A stretch of DNA of 64,000 nucleotides from Streptomyces spirodelae (GTDB lineage: Bacteria > Actinomycetota > Actinomycetes > Streptomycetales > Streptomycetaceae), in the NCBI RefSeq assembly GCF_017676385.1, contig NZ_JAFFZN010000002.1, forward strand, positions 248,001 to 312,000, given 5' to 3'. Shown here piece after piece: positions 26,734 through 35,433 of this stretch. Within the stretch, counting starts at the first letter, position 1. Each line of letters starts with the position of its first letter. The notes beneath the pieces were generated by a model. The model made no database searches. It was not told the DNA's origin and saw only the letters and a program-made list of their open reading frames with translations. The position numbers were made by a program, and so were the translations under genes.

Positions 26734-28119
26734 TCACGCCGTTCCGCTGGCCAACGGAGCCTGCTGGAGGGGCACCGGCTTGGGCACAGGTTCCTCCGTG
26801 GCCCCGAACGACCGGGCACTGCCTGCGGAAACCCTTCTGCGGACCATGGAACCCAGCAGTCCGGAGGGCGGCACTCCGTGATCGTGATGTTGTAGAGCCG
26901 TGACGTCATCCCCGGACTCCCTCCGCCTGGGTGCGGGTGCGGGTGCGGGCGTGGACGCGTGCGCCGCCGCTGGGCCGGGCGCGGGCCCGGGCGCGGGCAT
27001 CGGCTCGGGCGCGGGCACCGGACCGACCGCTGCCGGTGCTGCCGCCGCAGGTGCCGACGCGGGCGCCGTCTTCTCCTCGTCCGGCAGCGGTGTCCGCATC
27101 CGGGCCAGCCCGCACGGCGTGTGCGCCGTCGAGTAAGGGACGCGCAACTCCCCGTCCGCCGTCCACAGTCCGTGTCCCGTCAGCCAACCGGGCGGACTCG
27201 CCAGATGCCGCAACTCCCGCAGTCCGGGCCGCCAGACGGCGAGCCAGGTGCCACCCCCGGGCCCCGGCAGCCGGGGCGGCACTCCAGTCGGGGTGTCCAC
27301 CCGCAGCGCCACCGCGCACCGTTCGGGCAGCAGCGTCTGACCCGGCTGGACGGCGATCGGCGTCAGCCGGGCGCCCTGGGGGTGCAGCGCCTCGGGGAAC
27401 CGGACGGGGCGGTGGCTGCCCAGCACTCCCCAGCCCAGCCGCTCCGTCCCGGGCGCGTTCGAGCGGACGAGCAGCAGCCCGCTGTCCGGGTCGGCCAGCA
27501 GCAGCCGGTCGTCGCTGTCCTCGGTGATCTCCAGCAGGGGCGAGACCTCGCCGCCCGTGCCGAGGTCGACCGCCACCGTCTTGGTGGGACCCTCCCCGTC
27601 CGGGCCGGCGGTGTCGAGGGCCAGCAGCCGCCCCTCCCGGTCCAGCCAGGCGCCGCCCGAGCAGCGGCCTCGCAGCAGTGCGACCCGGGCCGGCGGGCGG
27701 GAGGAGCCGTCGGTCACCAGCCAGACGCCGGTGGTGCGGCCGCCGGGCTCGCGGGCCAGGGCGTAGGTGCGCATGCCGCACGGTGCCGGGGGCAGCAGCC
27801 GCAGCTCGTCGGTCTCCACAGTGCCCAGCCGCCGCTCGCCGGTCTCCGGGCCCGAGGGGTAGAGCAGGGCCAGGGAGTGACGCCCCGGCGCCGGGCGGGC
27901 GATCAGCACCCGTCCGTCCTTGAGCGGCAGCACTTGGCTGTCGGCCTCCTCGGGCTGCTCCACCGGCAGCGGCACCGCGTACGGCTCCGGGCCGTCGAGC
28001 GTCCAGCGCTCCGGGTACCAGAGCTCCGTGCCGGGCCGTGTGGTGAGCCTGGCGGCGTAGGAGCCGTCCGCCGCGACCGTGAAGCTCTCGTTCATGACCC
28101 TTGCGACACTCGCCGTCAT
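26734..28119 (-). CDS. Uncharacterised protein with beta-propeller-like repeats
   Basis: 461 residues, not recognised as a named family. The first roughly 330 residues hold repeated short strand patterns ending in polar turns (GRVLIARPAPGRHSLALLYP, GRLLALDTAGPDG, DRLLLADPDSGLLLV) resembling WD40/Kelch blades. The rest is a long Ala/Pro-rich tract and a basic tail. ATG 28119 follows GGAGGTGA at good spacing; an internal ATG at 28095 is the alternative. No signal peptide. Monocistronic. Confidence 0.7.
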   Translation of the reverse strand: MTASVARVMNESFTVAADGSYAARLTTRPGTELWYPERWTLDGPEPYAVPLPVEQPEEADSQVLPLKDGRVLIARPAPGRHSLALLYPSGPETGERRLGTVETDELRLLPPAPCGMRTYALAREPGGRTTGVWLVTDGSSRPPARVALLRGRCSGGAWLDREGRLLALDTAGPDGEGPTKTVAVDLGTGGEVSPLLEITEDSDDRLLLADPDSGLLLVRSNAPGTERLGWGVLGSHRPVRFPEALHPQGARLTPIAVQPGQTLLPERCAVALRVDTPTGVPPRLPGPGGGTWLAVWRPGLRELRHLASPPGWLTGHGLWTADGELRVPYSTAHTPCGLARMRTPLPDEEKTAPASAPAAAAPAAVGPVPAPEPMPAPGPAPGPAAAHASTPAPAPAPRRRESGDDVTALQHHDHGVPPSGLLGSMVRRRVSAGSARSFGATEEPVPKPVPLQQAPLASGTA

Positions 28120-28368
28120 GCCTCGGTCACCTCCGGTCACGAAGCTAGGCGTCGTACTCGCAGTCGAACAACGACAGTTGAACCGCTTCACGCGGACGGG
28201 TGACCGCATATGCCGTTCGCCTGCGAAGGCGCCGGAGGGTGTGCTGACACCGAGCTGACGGCCTTCCCCTCGTTCGAAAACCGGGCGGCCCGGGCCCGCG
28301 CTGTGGACCGCAGCGCAGCCGTCGACCGGGCCGACGGCTCCGGGGCAGCGGGCAGGTAGCCTTGCCCC

Positions 28369-29307
28369 GTGCCAGCACAGCCCACACTCTCCGAAGTCAT
28401 CGCCGCGCTCGACACCCTGTGGCCGCGCGACCGCGCCGAGCAGTGGGACGCCGTCGGCACCGTCTGCGGCGACGTGACCGACCAGCAAGCGCGCGTCAGC
28501 CGTGTCCTGTTCGCCGTCGACCCCGTGCAACAGGTCGCCGACGAGGCCGTCGCCAAGGGCGCCGAACTCCTGGTCACCCACCACCCGCTCTATCTGCGCG
28601 GCACCACAACCGTCGCGACCGACACCTTCAAGGGCCGCGTCGTCCACACGCTGATCAGGAACGGCGTCGCGCTGCACGTCGCCCACACCAACGCCGACAC
28701 CGCCGACCCCGGCGTCTCCGACGCGCTCGCATCCGCGCTCGGGCTGCGGGTGCTGCGCCCCCTGGTGCCCGACGCCACCGACCCGGACGGGCGGCGGGGG
28801 CTGGGCCGGATCTGCGAGCTGGAGCGCCCGCTGGCGCTCGGCGACCTCGTCGAGCGGGCCGCCGCCTCGCTGCCCGTCACCGCACAGGGTGTCCGCGCCG
28901 CCGGTGACCCGGCCATGACGGTGCGCACGGTCGCCGTCTGCGGCGGCTCCGGTGACAGCCTCTTCGAGACCGTACGCGCAGCGGGCGTCGACGCCTACCT
29001 CACCGCCGACCTGCGCCACCACCCCGCCTCCGAGGCCCGCGAGCACTCCCCGCTCGCCCTGCTGGACGCCGCGCACTTCGCCACCGAATGGCCGTGGTGC
29101 GAGCAGGCCGCCGCGCAGCTCGACGCCGTCGCCGAACGGGAGGGCTGGGACCTGCGCACCGAGGTCTCGCGTACCGTCACCGACCCGTGGACCGCGCACG
29201 CGCCCTCGCTGCCGCAGACGTCCCCGCTCGCCGCGCCTTCGGCGCAGGACACGGCCCAGCAGACCGCACTGACCGACAACGACCTCACCCCGGGAGCCCC
29301 CAACTGA
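28369..29307 (+). CDS. Nif3-like dinuclear metal-centre protein
   Basis: 312-residue member of the NIF3/GTP cyclohydrolase I type 2-like family. Metal ligands are His71-His72 in VTHHPL, an Asp in AHTNADTA, and the C-terminal ATEWPWCE region replacing the usual HxxxE. GTG 28369. A 30-residue Ser/Thr/Gln-rich tail follows the domain. Its stop overlaps a CTG that appears to start the next gene. Biochemical role unsettled. Confidence 0.9.
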   Translation: MPAQPTLSEVIAALDTLWPRDRAEQWDAVGTVCGDVTDQQARVSRVLFAVDPVQQVADEAVAKGAELLVTHHPLYLRGTTTVATDTFKGRVVHTLIRNGVALHVAHTNADTADPGVSDALASALGLRVLRPLVPDATDPDGRRGLGRICELERPLALGDLVERAAASLPVTAQGVRAAGDPAMTVRTVAVCGGSGDSLFETVRAAGVDAYLTADLRHHPASEAREHSPLALLDAAHFATEWPWCEQAAAQLDAVAEREGWDLRTEVSRTVTDPWTAHAPSLPQTSPLAAPSAQDTAQQTALTDNDLTPGAPN

Positions 29308-30047
29308 ACGCCGCGCCCGCCGATCAGATCCGCCTGCTCGACGTCCAGGCACTCGACACGCGCCTGACGCAGCTCGCGCACAAGCGCAAGACCCTGCCCG
29401 AGCACGAGGAGATCCAGCGGCTGGAGGCCGACCTCGCCCAGCTCCGCGACCTGCTCGTGGCCGCGCAGACCGAGGAGAGCGACACCGCGCGCGAGCAGAC
29501 CAAGGCCGAGCAGGACGTCGACCAGGTCCGCCAGCGCGCGACCCGCGACCAGCAGCGCCTCGACTCCGGCGCCGTCACCAACCCCAAGGACCTGGCCAAC
29601 CTGCAGAGCGAGATCGCCTCCCTGGCCAAGCGCCAGAGCGACCTGGAGGACGTCGTCCTGGAGGTCATGGAGCGCCGCGAGTCCGCCGCCGAGCGCGCCG
29701 CCGAACTCGGCGAGCGCGTCGAGTCCGTCAGTGGCAGGCTCCAGGAGGCCACCGAGCGCCGGGACGCCGCACTGGCCGAGATCGAGGCCGAGCTGGCCGG
29801 TGTCCGCAAGGAGCGCGAGACCGTCGCAGGCGCCGTCCCCGACGAGCTGATCAAGCTGTACGACAAGATCCGTGAGCGCGAGGGTGGCGTCGGCGCGGCC
29901 AAGCTCTACCAGCGGCGCTGCGAGGGCTGCCGCCTGGAGCTGAACATCACCGAGCTGAACGAGGTGCGCGAGGCGCCCGCAGACGCCGTGGTCCGGTGCG
30001 AGAACTGCCGCCGCATCCTGGTGCGCACCCCGGACTCCGGGCTGTGA
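29304..30047 (+). CDS. Coiled-coil protein with C4 zinc ribbon
   Basis: 247 residues: long antiparallel coiled coil (about 25-190, heptads in HEEIQRLEADLAQLRDLLV) and a C-terminal zinc ribbon with CEGC and CENC pairs. This family is conserved in actinobacteria between Nif3 and the RNase H/phosphatase gene. The reading frame has no ATG, GTG or TTG near its 5' end; CTG 29304, overlapping the Nif3 stop (CTGA) and preceded by GGGAG, is the likely start. Confidence 0.87.
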   Translation: MNAAPADQIRLLDVQALDTRLTQLAHKRKTLPEHEEIQRLEADLAQLRDLLVAAQTEESDTAREQTKAEQDVDQVRQRATRDQQRLDSGAVTNPKDLANLQSEIASLAKRQSDLEDVVLEVMERRESAAERAAELGERVESVSGRLQEATERRDAALAEIEAELAGVRKERETVAGAVPDELIKLYDKIREREGGVGAAKLYQRRCEGCRLELNITELNEVREAPADAVVRCENCRRILVRTPDSGL

Positions 30048-30072
30048 GTGCGGCGGCGGGCGGAGGGCTGCG

Positions 30073-31329
30073 GTGAGCGGGGCCCAGGCGCGGCGTACCT
30101 TCGTCGTCGAGGCGGACGGCGGTTCGCGGGGCAACCCGGGCCCGGCCGGATACGGTGCCGTCGTCAGGGACGCCGCCTCCGGTGAAACGTTGTGCGAGAC
30201 CGCCGAGTTCATCGGTCGGGCCACCAACAACGTCGCCGAGTACCGGGGCCTGCTCGCCGGACTGCGCGCTGCCTACGAGCTCGACGCGCACGCCGCCGTG
30301 CTGGTGCGGATGGACTCCAAGCTCGTCGTCGAGCAGATGTCGGGCCGCTGGAAGATCAAGCACCCCGATATGCGCCCCCTGGCCCTGGAGGCCGCCGCTG
30401 TCTTCCCGCCGGATGCCGTCACCTACGAGTGGATTCCGCGCGAGCAGAACAAGCACGCCGACCGCCTCGCCAACGAGGCGATGGACGCGGGCAAGCGGGG
30501 CGAGCGGTGGGACGCGGGCGCCTCACGCGCGGAACTGGACGCGCACACGCCGGCCGCTGCCGCCGAGCCGGCTGCCGCCGGGCCCACCGCGCCCGAGCCG
30601 GCTGCCGCGCCCGAGTCGGCTGCCGCGCCCGAGTCGGCTGCCGCGACCGATCCTGGCCCCACCGCGCCCGGCACCCGTGTCGGCTGGGGCCCCGACCTGG
30701 GCACCCCCACCACGTTCGTGCTCCTCCGCCACGGCGAGACGCCGCTGACGCCCGAGAAGCGGTTCTCCGGCAGCGGTGGTTCCGATCCCGAGCTCTCAGC
30801 CGTGGGGCGGCGGCAGGCCGCCGCCGTCGCCGAGGCGCTGGCAGCGCGCGGCACGGTCCAGGCCGTGGTCTCCTCCCCGCTGCGCCGCTGCCAGGAGACC
30901 GCCGCCACTGTCGCGGGCCGTCTCGGGCTGGGCGTCCACACCGACGTGGGGCTGCGCGAGACGGACTTCGGCGCCTGGGAGGGTCTCACCTTCGCGGAGG
31001 TCCGCGAGCGCCACCCCGAGGACCTGGACGCCTGGCTGGCCTCTCCCTCGGTCCGCCCGACAGGAGGCGGCGAGTCCTTCGCCGAGGTCGCCGAGCGGGT
31101 GGCGGCGGCCCGCGACGAGCTCCTGGCCCGCTACGAGGGCCGCACGGTGCTGCTCGTCACCCATGTGACCCCGGTCAAGACCCTGGTCCGCCTCGCCCTC
31201 GGCGCCCCGCCCGAGTCCCTCTACCGGATGGAGCTGTCCGCCGCCTCCCTCTCGGCGGTCGCCTACTACGCCGACGGCAACGCGTCGCTGCGTCTGCTCA
31301 ACGACACGGGTCACCTGCGGTGGGCTTGA
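30073..31329 (+). CDS. Bifunctional RNase HI / acid phosphatase
   Basis: 418 residues, homologous to mycobacterial Rv2228c. RNase HI domain 1-140 with Asp15 in EADGGSRGNPGPAG, the Glu of NNVAEYRG and Asp of RMDSKLVVE cleaves RNA in RNA-DNA hybrids. After an Ala/Pro/Glu linker with imperfect repeats of AAAPES comes a CobC/phosphoglycerate-mutase-like domain (LLRHGETPLTP at about 215, and THVTPVKT) that in Rv2228c has acid phosphatase activity. GTG 30073. The 3' end overlaps the convergent eda by 32 bp. Confidence 0.94.
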   Translation: MSGAQARRTFVVEADGGSRGNPGPAGYGAVVRDAASGETLCETAEFIGRATNNVAEYRGLLAGLRAAYELDAHAAVLVRMDSKLVVEQMSGRWKIKHPDMRPLALEAAAVFPPDAVTYEWIPREQNKHADRLANEAMDAGKRGERWDAGASRAELDAHTPAAAAEPAAAGPTAPEPAAAPESAAAPESAAATDPGPTAPGTRVGWGPDLGTPTTFVLLRHGETPLTPEKRFSGSGGSDPELSAVGRRQAAAVAEALAARGTVQAVVSSPLRRCQETAATVAGRLGLGVHTDVGLRETDFGAWEGLTFAEVRERHPEDLDAWLASPSVRPTGGGESFAEVAERVAAARDELLARYEGRTVLLVTHVTPVKTLVRLALGAPPESLYRMELSAASLSAVAYYADGNASLRLLNDTGHLRWA

Positions 31330-32044
31330 CCGCTCGATCCCGCGTACCCCGCGTGGGGGCTGCGCTTGCCCACCCCGCGCCCCTGGCGCAGACTGCCCAA
31401 GCTTCGCTGGCCGCCTCGGCGGCCAGTGACCGTATCCGGTCCCAGTCCTTGGCCGCGAGTGCGTCGGTGGGCAGCATCCAGGTTCCGCCCACGCAGGCGA
31501 CATTGGGCAGCGCCAGGTAGTCGGCCGCGTTGGCCGCCGTCACACCGCCGGTGGGGCAGAACCGGGCCCGGGCCAGGGGCGAGGCCAGCGACTTCAGATA
31601 GCCGGTGCCGCCCGCCGCCTCCGCCGGGAAGAACTTCATCTCCGTGATCCCGCGCTCCAGCAGCGCCAGCACCTCCGAGGCCGTCGAGACGCCGGGCAGG
31701 AACGGCACCCCGGAAGCCCGCATGGCCTCCAGCAGCGCCTCCGTCCAGCCGGGGCTGACCAGGAAGCGCGCGCCTGCCCCCACGGCCGTGCGCACGTTCT
31801 CAGGTCCGAGCACCGTGCCCGCGCCGACGACCGCCTCGGGTACGGCGTCCGCGATGGCGCGGATCGCCTCCGGTGCGGCCGCGGTGCGCAGCGTCACCTC
31901 GATCGCGGGCAGTCCGCCGTCGACCAGCGCCCGGGCGAGCGGCACGGCGTCCGCCGCGTCCTCCAGCACGACGACCGGGATGACGGGGGCGAGACCGAGC
32001 ACCGAGGTGGGCATGGCGTGCGGCACGGGCGGCGGGGGAGTCAT
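31298..32044 (-). CDS. eda: KDPG aldolase (2-dehydro-3-deoxyphosphogluconate aldolase)
   Basis: Cleaves KDPG to pyruvate and glyceraldehyde-3-phosphate. 248 residues against about 210 typical. Motifs: IPVVVLED, AIEVTLRT with the catalytic Glu, GAGTVL, LVSPGWT, the Schiff-base lysine in EMKFFPAE, and CPTGGV. The core ends near RIRSLAAEAA. The last 34 residues (from EAWAVCARG) are translated from a dispersed repeat and look like an acquired tail. ATG 32044 or 32014; neither has a clear ribosome-binding site. Confidence 0.9.
   Translation of the reverse strand: MTPPPPVPHAMPTSVLGLAPVIPVVVLEDAADAVPLARALVDGGLPAIEVTLRTAAAPEAIRAIADAVPEAVVGAGTVLGPENVRTAVGAGARFLVSPGWTEALLEAMRASGVPFLPGVSTASEVLALLERGITEMKFFPAEAAGGTGYLKSLASPLARARFCPTGGVTAANAADYLALPNVACVGGTWMLPTDALAAKDWDRIRSLAAEAASEAWAVCARGAGWASAAPTRGTRDRAVKPTAGDPCR
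31331..31420 (-). repeat. Dispersed repeat, copy H, inside the eda 3' end
   Basis: Read on the minus strand it matches the distal half of copy C: GCTTGGGCAGTCTGCGCC, then GGTGGGCAAGCGCAGCCCCC and a GGGTACGCGGGA end. It lies within the eda frame. Confidence 0.8.
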
Positions 32045-32073
32045 GCCCGTATCGTGCCCGGGAGGTTCGGAGG

Positions 32074-32101
32074 GTGCAACAGCCGTTGCACGGCATGCAA
32101 C
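32074..32101. promoter_or_regulatory. TGCAAC half-site cluster upstream of eda
   Basis: GTGCAAC (32074-32080) and GTTGCAC (32085-32091) form a perfect inverted repeat, with a further TGCAAC at 32096-32101. Could be an operator for eda (30 bp away) or the terminator hairpin of yaaA; the extra half-site favours an operator. Confidence 0.45.
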
Positions 32102-32117
32102 TTCGCTGGATCCGCGC

Positions 32118-32915
32118 CTAGAGTTCCGTCACCACCACGTCCAGCGCGGTGGCCTTCGGTCCGTCGCCGTTCTCGGCGCCCTCGACCACGTAACCCAGCT
32201 CGCGCAGCGTCCCGGCCAGCTCGGACGGGGTCTTCGGCGCGGCGCCCGCCTCCAGCAGGGACCGCACGATGCGGCCCTTGGTCGCCTTGTTGAAGTGGCT
32301 GACGACCGACCGCTTCTCCACCCCGCCCACCAGCCGCGACTGCAGCACCCGCACGGTCGCGGTGCGCCGCGCCAGGTCCCCCTTGGGCTTCCACATGGCC
32401 GCGTACGCCGACGAGCGCAGGTCCAGCACCAGGCCGCCGCCCGCGGCCTCGGGCAGCACCGACTCCAGCGGGCCGCGCCAGAAGCGGCCCAGGGCGCCGG
32501 TGCCCGGCAGCTTCACGCCCCCCGAGAGCCGGTAGGAGGGGATGCGGTCCTTGATCCCGACCGCGCCCCACAGCGCGGAGAAGACCAGCAGCGAGCGCGC
32601 CGCACGCCGCTTGGCGGCCGCGTCCAGGGTGGCCAGGCCCAGCGCGTCGTACAGCACTCCGGTGTAGATCTCGCCCGCGGGTCGGGCCGGGGATGTGCGC
32701 AGCCCGGCGTTCTTGGCCACCTCGCCGCGCAGCCCCTCGCTCAGGCCCAGCACCTCGCGCGCTTTCTCCTCGTCGGCGCGGCAGAGCGCCACCAGCTCCT
32801 CCAGCACCGTCTCCCGTGCCTGCGTCAGCCCCGGCAGCGACAGGGTCTCCAGGTCCAGCGGACGGCCCTTGCCGCCCTCGGCCTTCCCTTCGGACGGCGG
32901 CAACAGAACGAGCAC
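32118..32915 (-). CDS. yaaA: Peroxide-stress protein YaaA
   Basis: 265-residue DUF328/YaaA protein. Family signatures: MLVLLPPSEGKAEGG at the N-terminus, YTGVLYDALG, SALWGAVGIKDRIPSYRLS, DLRSSAYAAMW and VVSHFNKATKGR. In E. coli YaaA limits free iron and DNA damage under peroxide stress; the fold contains a DNA-binding helix-hairpin-helix. Separated from eda by 73 bp that carry the TGCAAC sites. Confidence 0.93.
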   Translation of the reverse strand: MLVLLPPSEGKAEGGKGRPLDLETLSLPGLTQARETVLEELVALCRADEEKAREVLGLSEGLRGEVAKNAGLRTSPARPAGEIYTGVLYDALGLATLDAAAKRRAARSLLVFSALWGAVGIKDRIPSYRLSGGVKLPGTGALGRFWRGPLESVLPEAAGGGLVLDLRSSAYAAMWKPKGDLARRTATVRVLQSRLVGGVEKRSVVSHFNKATKGRIVRSLLEAGAAPKTPSELAGTLRELGYVVEGAENGDGPKATALDVVVTEL

Positions 32916-32995
32916 GGCACTTCTCCTCGGTACGTACGGTGGCGGGGACCCCAGCGTACGTACCGGGGAGACGTCACCTCCTCAGCAGGTGACGT

Positions 32996-34549
32996 TCACA
33001 CCGCCTGGGGGAAGGAGAAGACCCGGTCGGGGTCGTACACCGCCTTGACCTTGGCCAGTCGGTCGGCGTTGGCGCCGTAGTAGGCGTGCCGCCAGTCGCG
33101 CAGCGCCGGGTCGGGGTAGTTCTGGTAGGCGAACCCGCTGGCCCACCGGCGCATCGCCGTGTGCGTACCGTCCAGCCAGCCGCGGTGCCCGGCCACCGTC
33201 TCGGGATCGGCGGAGTCCGGCCAGGAGACGATGTACTGCGCCAGGAAGCGCGCGTCCCGGTGCACGAACGCCGTCGCGTCCGGCCGCGGCCGGTTCGCGA
33301 CACCGCCCAGCGCGTCGAGCGCCACACTCCCGGCCCCACCGCCGCGCAGCGTGGCAAGCCGCTCGACGCGGTCGAGCAGCGCCTTGATCCCGGCCGTCGG
33401 CAGGGAGCGGGTGTAGAAGTCGGAGCGCGCGGCGTACGACTCGCGGGCCACCCTCCCCCGCTTCGTACGGCCCGGCAGCGTGCCCCGCTGGTGCGCCTGC
33501 GCGAGCGTCCAGCCGGAGACGCCGCCCATCACCTTCATGGCGTCCAGATAGGAGTGCCGTCGCAGCGAGGTGTCGGAGGATGGCGTACCGATCCGGCCGG
33601 CCAGCCGGTCGAGCTGGTTCTCCAGCTCGCGGCGCGCCCCCAGTGACAGCCCGCCGACCCGGACACTGCCGGGACGGCCACCGGCCGGCGCCGACAGATG
33701 CAGGTTCGCCCAGATCTCCTCGGGCGCCACCGGCGCCCACCGCTGCCACTCGCGCACCACGGCGGCCGCCCGTGACCACGGCCAGGAGAGGAAGAACGTC
33801 TGGCAGGAGGGCGCCACATGGGTGCGGAACTCCAGGGAGGTGACGACACCGAAGTTGCCGCCTCCGCCGCCGCGCAGCGCCCAGAACAGATCCCCGTCGT
33901 GGTCCTCGGCCACCTCGCGCCGCTTCCCGTCGGCCGTGACGACCGTGGCGCCGGTCAGGCTGTCGCAGGTCAGCCCGTACGCGCGGGCGACGACGCCGAT
34001 CCCGCCGCCCAGCGTGAGCCCCGCGACCCCGACCGTGGGGCAGGACCCCGCCGGTATCGTCCGCTTGTGCGCGGCCAACCCGGCGTAGACATCGATGAGT
34101 TTGGCCCCGGCCCCCACCGTGGCACTGCGCCCCGACGCCTTCACCGAGGCCATCTTCTGCACATCGACGATCAGCCGGCCCTTGCCGCTGGACCAGCCCG
34201 TGTACGAGTGGCCGCCACTGCGCACGGCCACCGGTATCTCGTGCCGGCGCGCGAAGGACAGGCACTCGGCGATGTCACCGGGCCCGGCGCAGTACGCCAC
34301 CGCGGCCGGCCGTATGGCGTCGAAGCGGGGGTTGAACAGCTTGCGTGCCGCCGTGAAGTCCCGGTCGCCGGGCCGCAGCAGCGTCCCGTCCAGCCCCTTG
34401 CCCAGCGCCTTCCACGCCGCGCCGGTGTCGTCCGCCGCCGCGTACGCGCCGCGCCCCGTCATCCACGTCCCCCCGGCCGCCGCGATCCCGACGGCGATCC
34501 CGCTCCGCAACAGCCCACGCCGCGTCGTCCCCGCCCCTGTGCTCGCCAT
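32996..34549 (-). CDS. Tat-exported berberine-bridge-type FAD oxidoreductase
   Basis: 517 residues. Twin-arginine signal TTRRGLLRSGIAVGIAAAGG ending near AYA (about 36). FAD-binding PCMH domain with His114 in RSGGHSY and Cys170 in GSCPTVGVAGL, the two residues that bind FAD bicovalently in this family. The C-terminal BBE segment has YQNYPDP and ANADRLAKVKAVYDPD. ATG 34549. Such enzymes oxidise sugars, alcohols or antibiotic intermediates; no biosynthetic cluster surrounds it, so the substrate is open. Confidence 0.92.
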   Translation of the reverse strand: MASTGAGTTRRGLLRSGIAVGIAAAGGTWMTGRGAYAAADDTGAAWKALGKGLDGTLLRPGDRDFTAARKLFNPRFDAIRPAAVAYCAGPGDIAECLSFARRHEIPVAVRSGGHSYTGWSSGKGRLIVDVQKMASVKASGRSATVGAGAKLIDVYAGLAAHKRTIPAGSCPTVGVAGLTLGGGIGVVARAYGLTCDSLTGATVVTADGKRREVAEDHDGDLFWALRGGGGGNFGVVTSLEFRTHVAPSCQTFFLSWPWSRAAAVVREWQRWAPVAPEEIWANLHLSAPAGGRPGSVRVGGLSLGARRELENQLDRLAGRIGTPSSDTSLRRHSYLDAMKVMGGVSGWTLAQAHQRGTLPGRTKRGRVARESYAARSDFYTRSLPTAGIKALLDRVERLATLRGGGAGSVALDALGGVANRPRPDATAFVHRDARFLAQYIVSWPDSADPETVAGHRGWLDGTHTAMRRWASGFAYQNYPDPALRDWRHAYYGANADRLAKVKAVYDPDRVFSFPQAV

Positions 34550-34764
34550 CGCTGTCGCCGCCCCCTGCTGTCCCGCTCGTTCCCCAGGTCGCCGACGAAG
34601 ATCGACTCCGTCATGGAAGGGGACGGATGTGCGGGTATGGCGGTTCCGTGTGGAAGGCGGTCTGGTTGCGCTCTGTGTGCCACGATCGAGTGAAGGGCGA
34701 CCCGTCCCCCGGCACCGACGCGGGCGGCAGCTGAGACTGATCGTGACCAAGGAAAGGGTGTGAC

Positions 34765-35343
34765 ATGACAGCCATGGCACACGAGCCGCTTTCGCAGGAA
34801 GAGCTCCTGTTGGAGGGCTTCTTGGCCCTGGATACGCCCGAGGGCTACCGGGCCGAGTTCATCGAGGGGGACATCGTCGTGACGCCGCCGCCGGACGGGG
34901 ACCATGAGAGCCACATCAGTGTGGTGGTGAAGCAGGTGACGCGGAAGTCCGCCACCGATATGGATGTCTCCGGCAACAAGGGCCTCAAGCTGGAAAGAGG
35001 AGGGCGCTGCCCGAAGAACTATGTGATCCCGGACGCCACCTGGACCCCCACCTCGGCCCGTCTCTTCTGGGGGGCCGAGCCCTGGATGCCTGCCGAGGGA
35101 GTGGCGATGGTCGCGGAGGTGACCTCGACGCGCCCCGAGCGCGACCGGGACACCAAACGCCACTGCTACGCCCTCGCGGGTATCCCCCTCTACCTCCTCG
35201 TCGACCGCGAGCGCGGCTCCGTGACCCTCTTCAGCGAACCCGGCAACGACGACTACCAGCAGGTCGTCACCATGCCGTTCGGCAAGGAGATCGAGGTCCC
35301 CGCGCCCTTCTCCATGACCTTGGAGACAACCGACTTCGCCTAG
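34765..35343 (+). CDS. Uma2 family endonuclease-like protein
   Basis: 192 residues, Uma2/DUF820 (PD-(D/E)XK fold). Core elements: EFIEGDIVVTPPP, VIPDATW with catalytic Asp, and VAEVTSTRPERDRDTKRHCYA carrying the Glu-x-Thr and downstream Lys, then GIPLYLLVDRE. These are highly multiplied in Streptomyces; nuclease activity is rarely shown. ATG 34765; a perfect terminator follows. Confidence 0.9.
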   Translation: MTAMAHEPLSQEELLLEGFLALDTPEGYRAEFIEGDIVVTPPPDGDHESHISVVVKQVTRKSATDMDVSGNKGLKLERGGRCPKNYVIPDATWTPTSARLFWGAEPWMPAEGVAMVAEVTSTRPERDRDTKRHCYALAGIPLYLLVDRERGSVTLFSEPGNDDYQQVVTMPFGKEIEVPAPFSMTLETTDFA

Positions 35344-35354
35344 CGGCACAGCAA

Positions 35355-35381
35355 CTTCCGGGGTGACCGTCACCCCGGAAG
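35355..35381 (+). terminator. Terminator after the Uma2 gene
   Basis: 13-bp perfect inverted repeat (CTTCCGGGGTGAC 35355-35367 with GTCACCCCGGAAG 35369-35381), 12 bp past the stop. Confidence 0.85.
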
Positions 35382-35433
35382 CCAACCAGCAGCACCGCGC
35401 CCCCGCCAGCCAATTCTGGTTACAGTCGGCGGC

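Noticed and set aside
28120..29352. Upstream extension of the minus-strand 26734 frame across Nif3
   Set aside because: The open frame is the antisense of the Nif3 gene, a usual by-product of high GC. The real start at 28119 has a strong ribosome-binding site.
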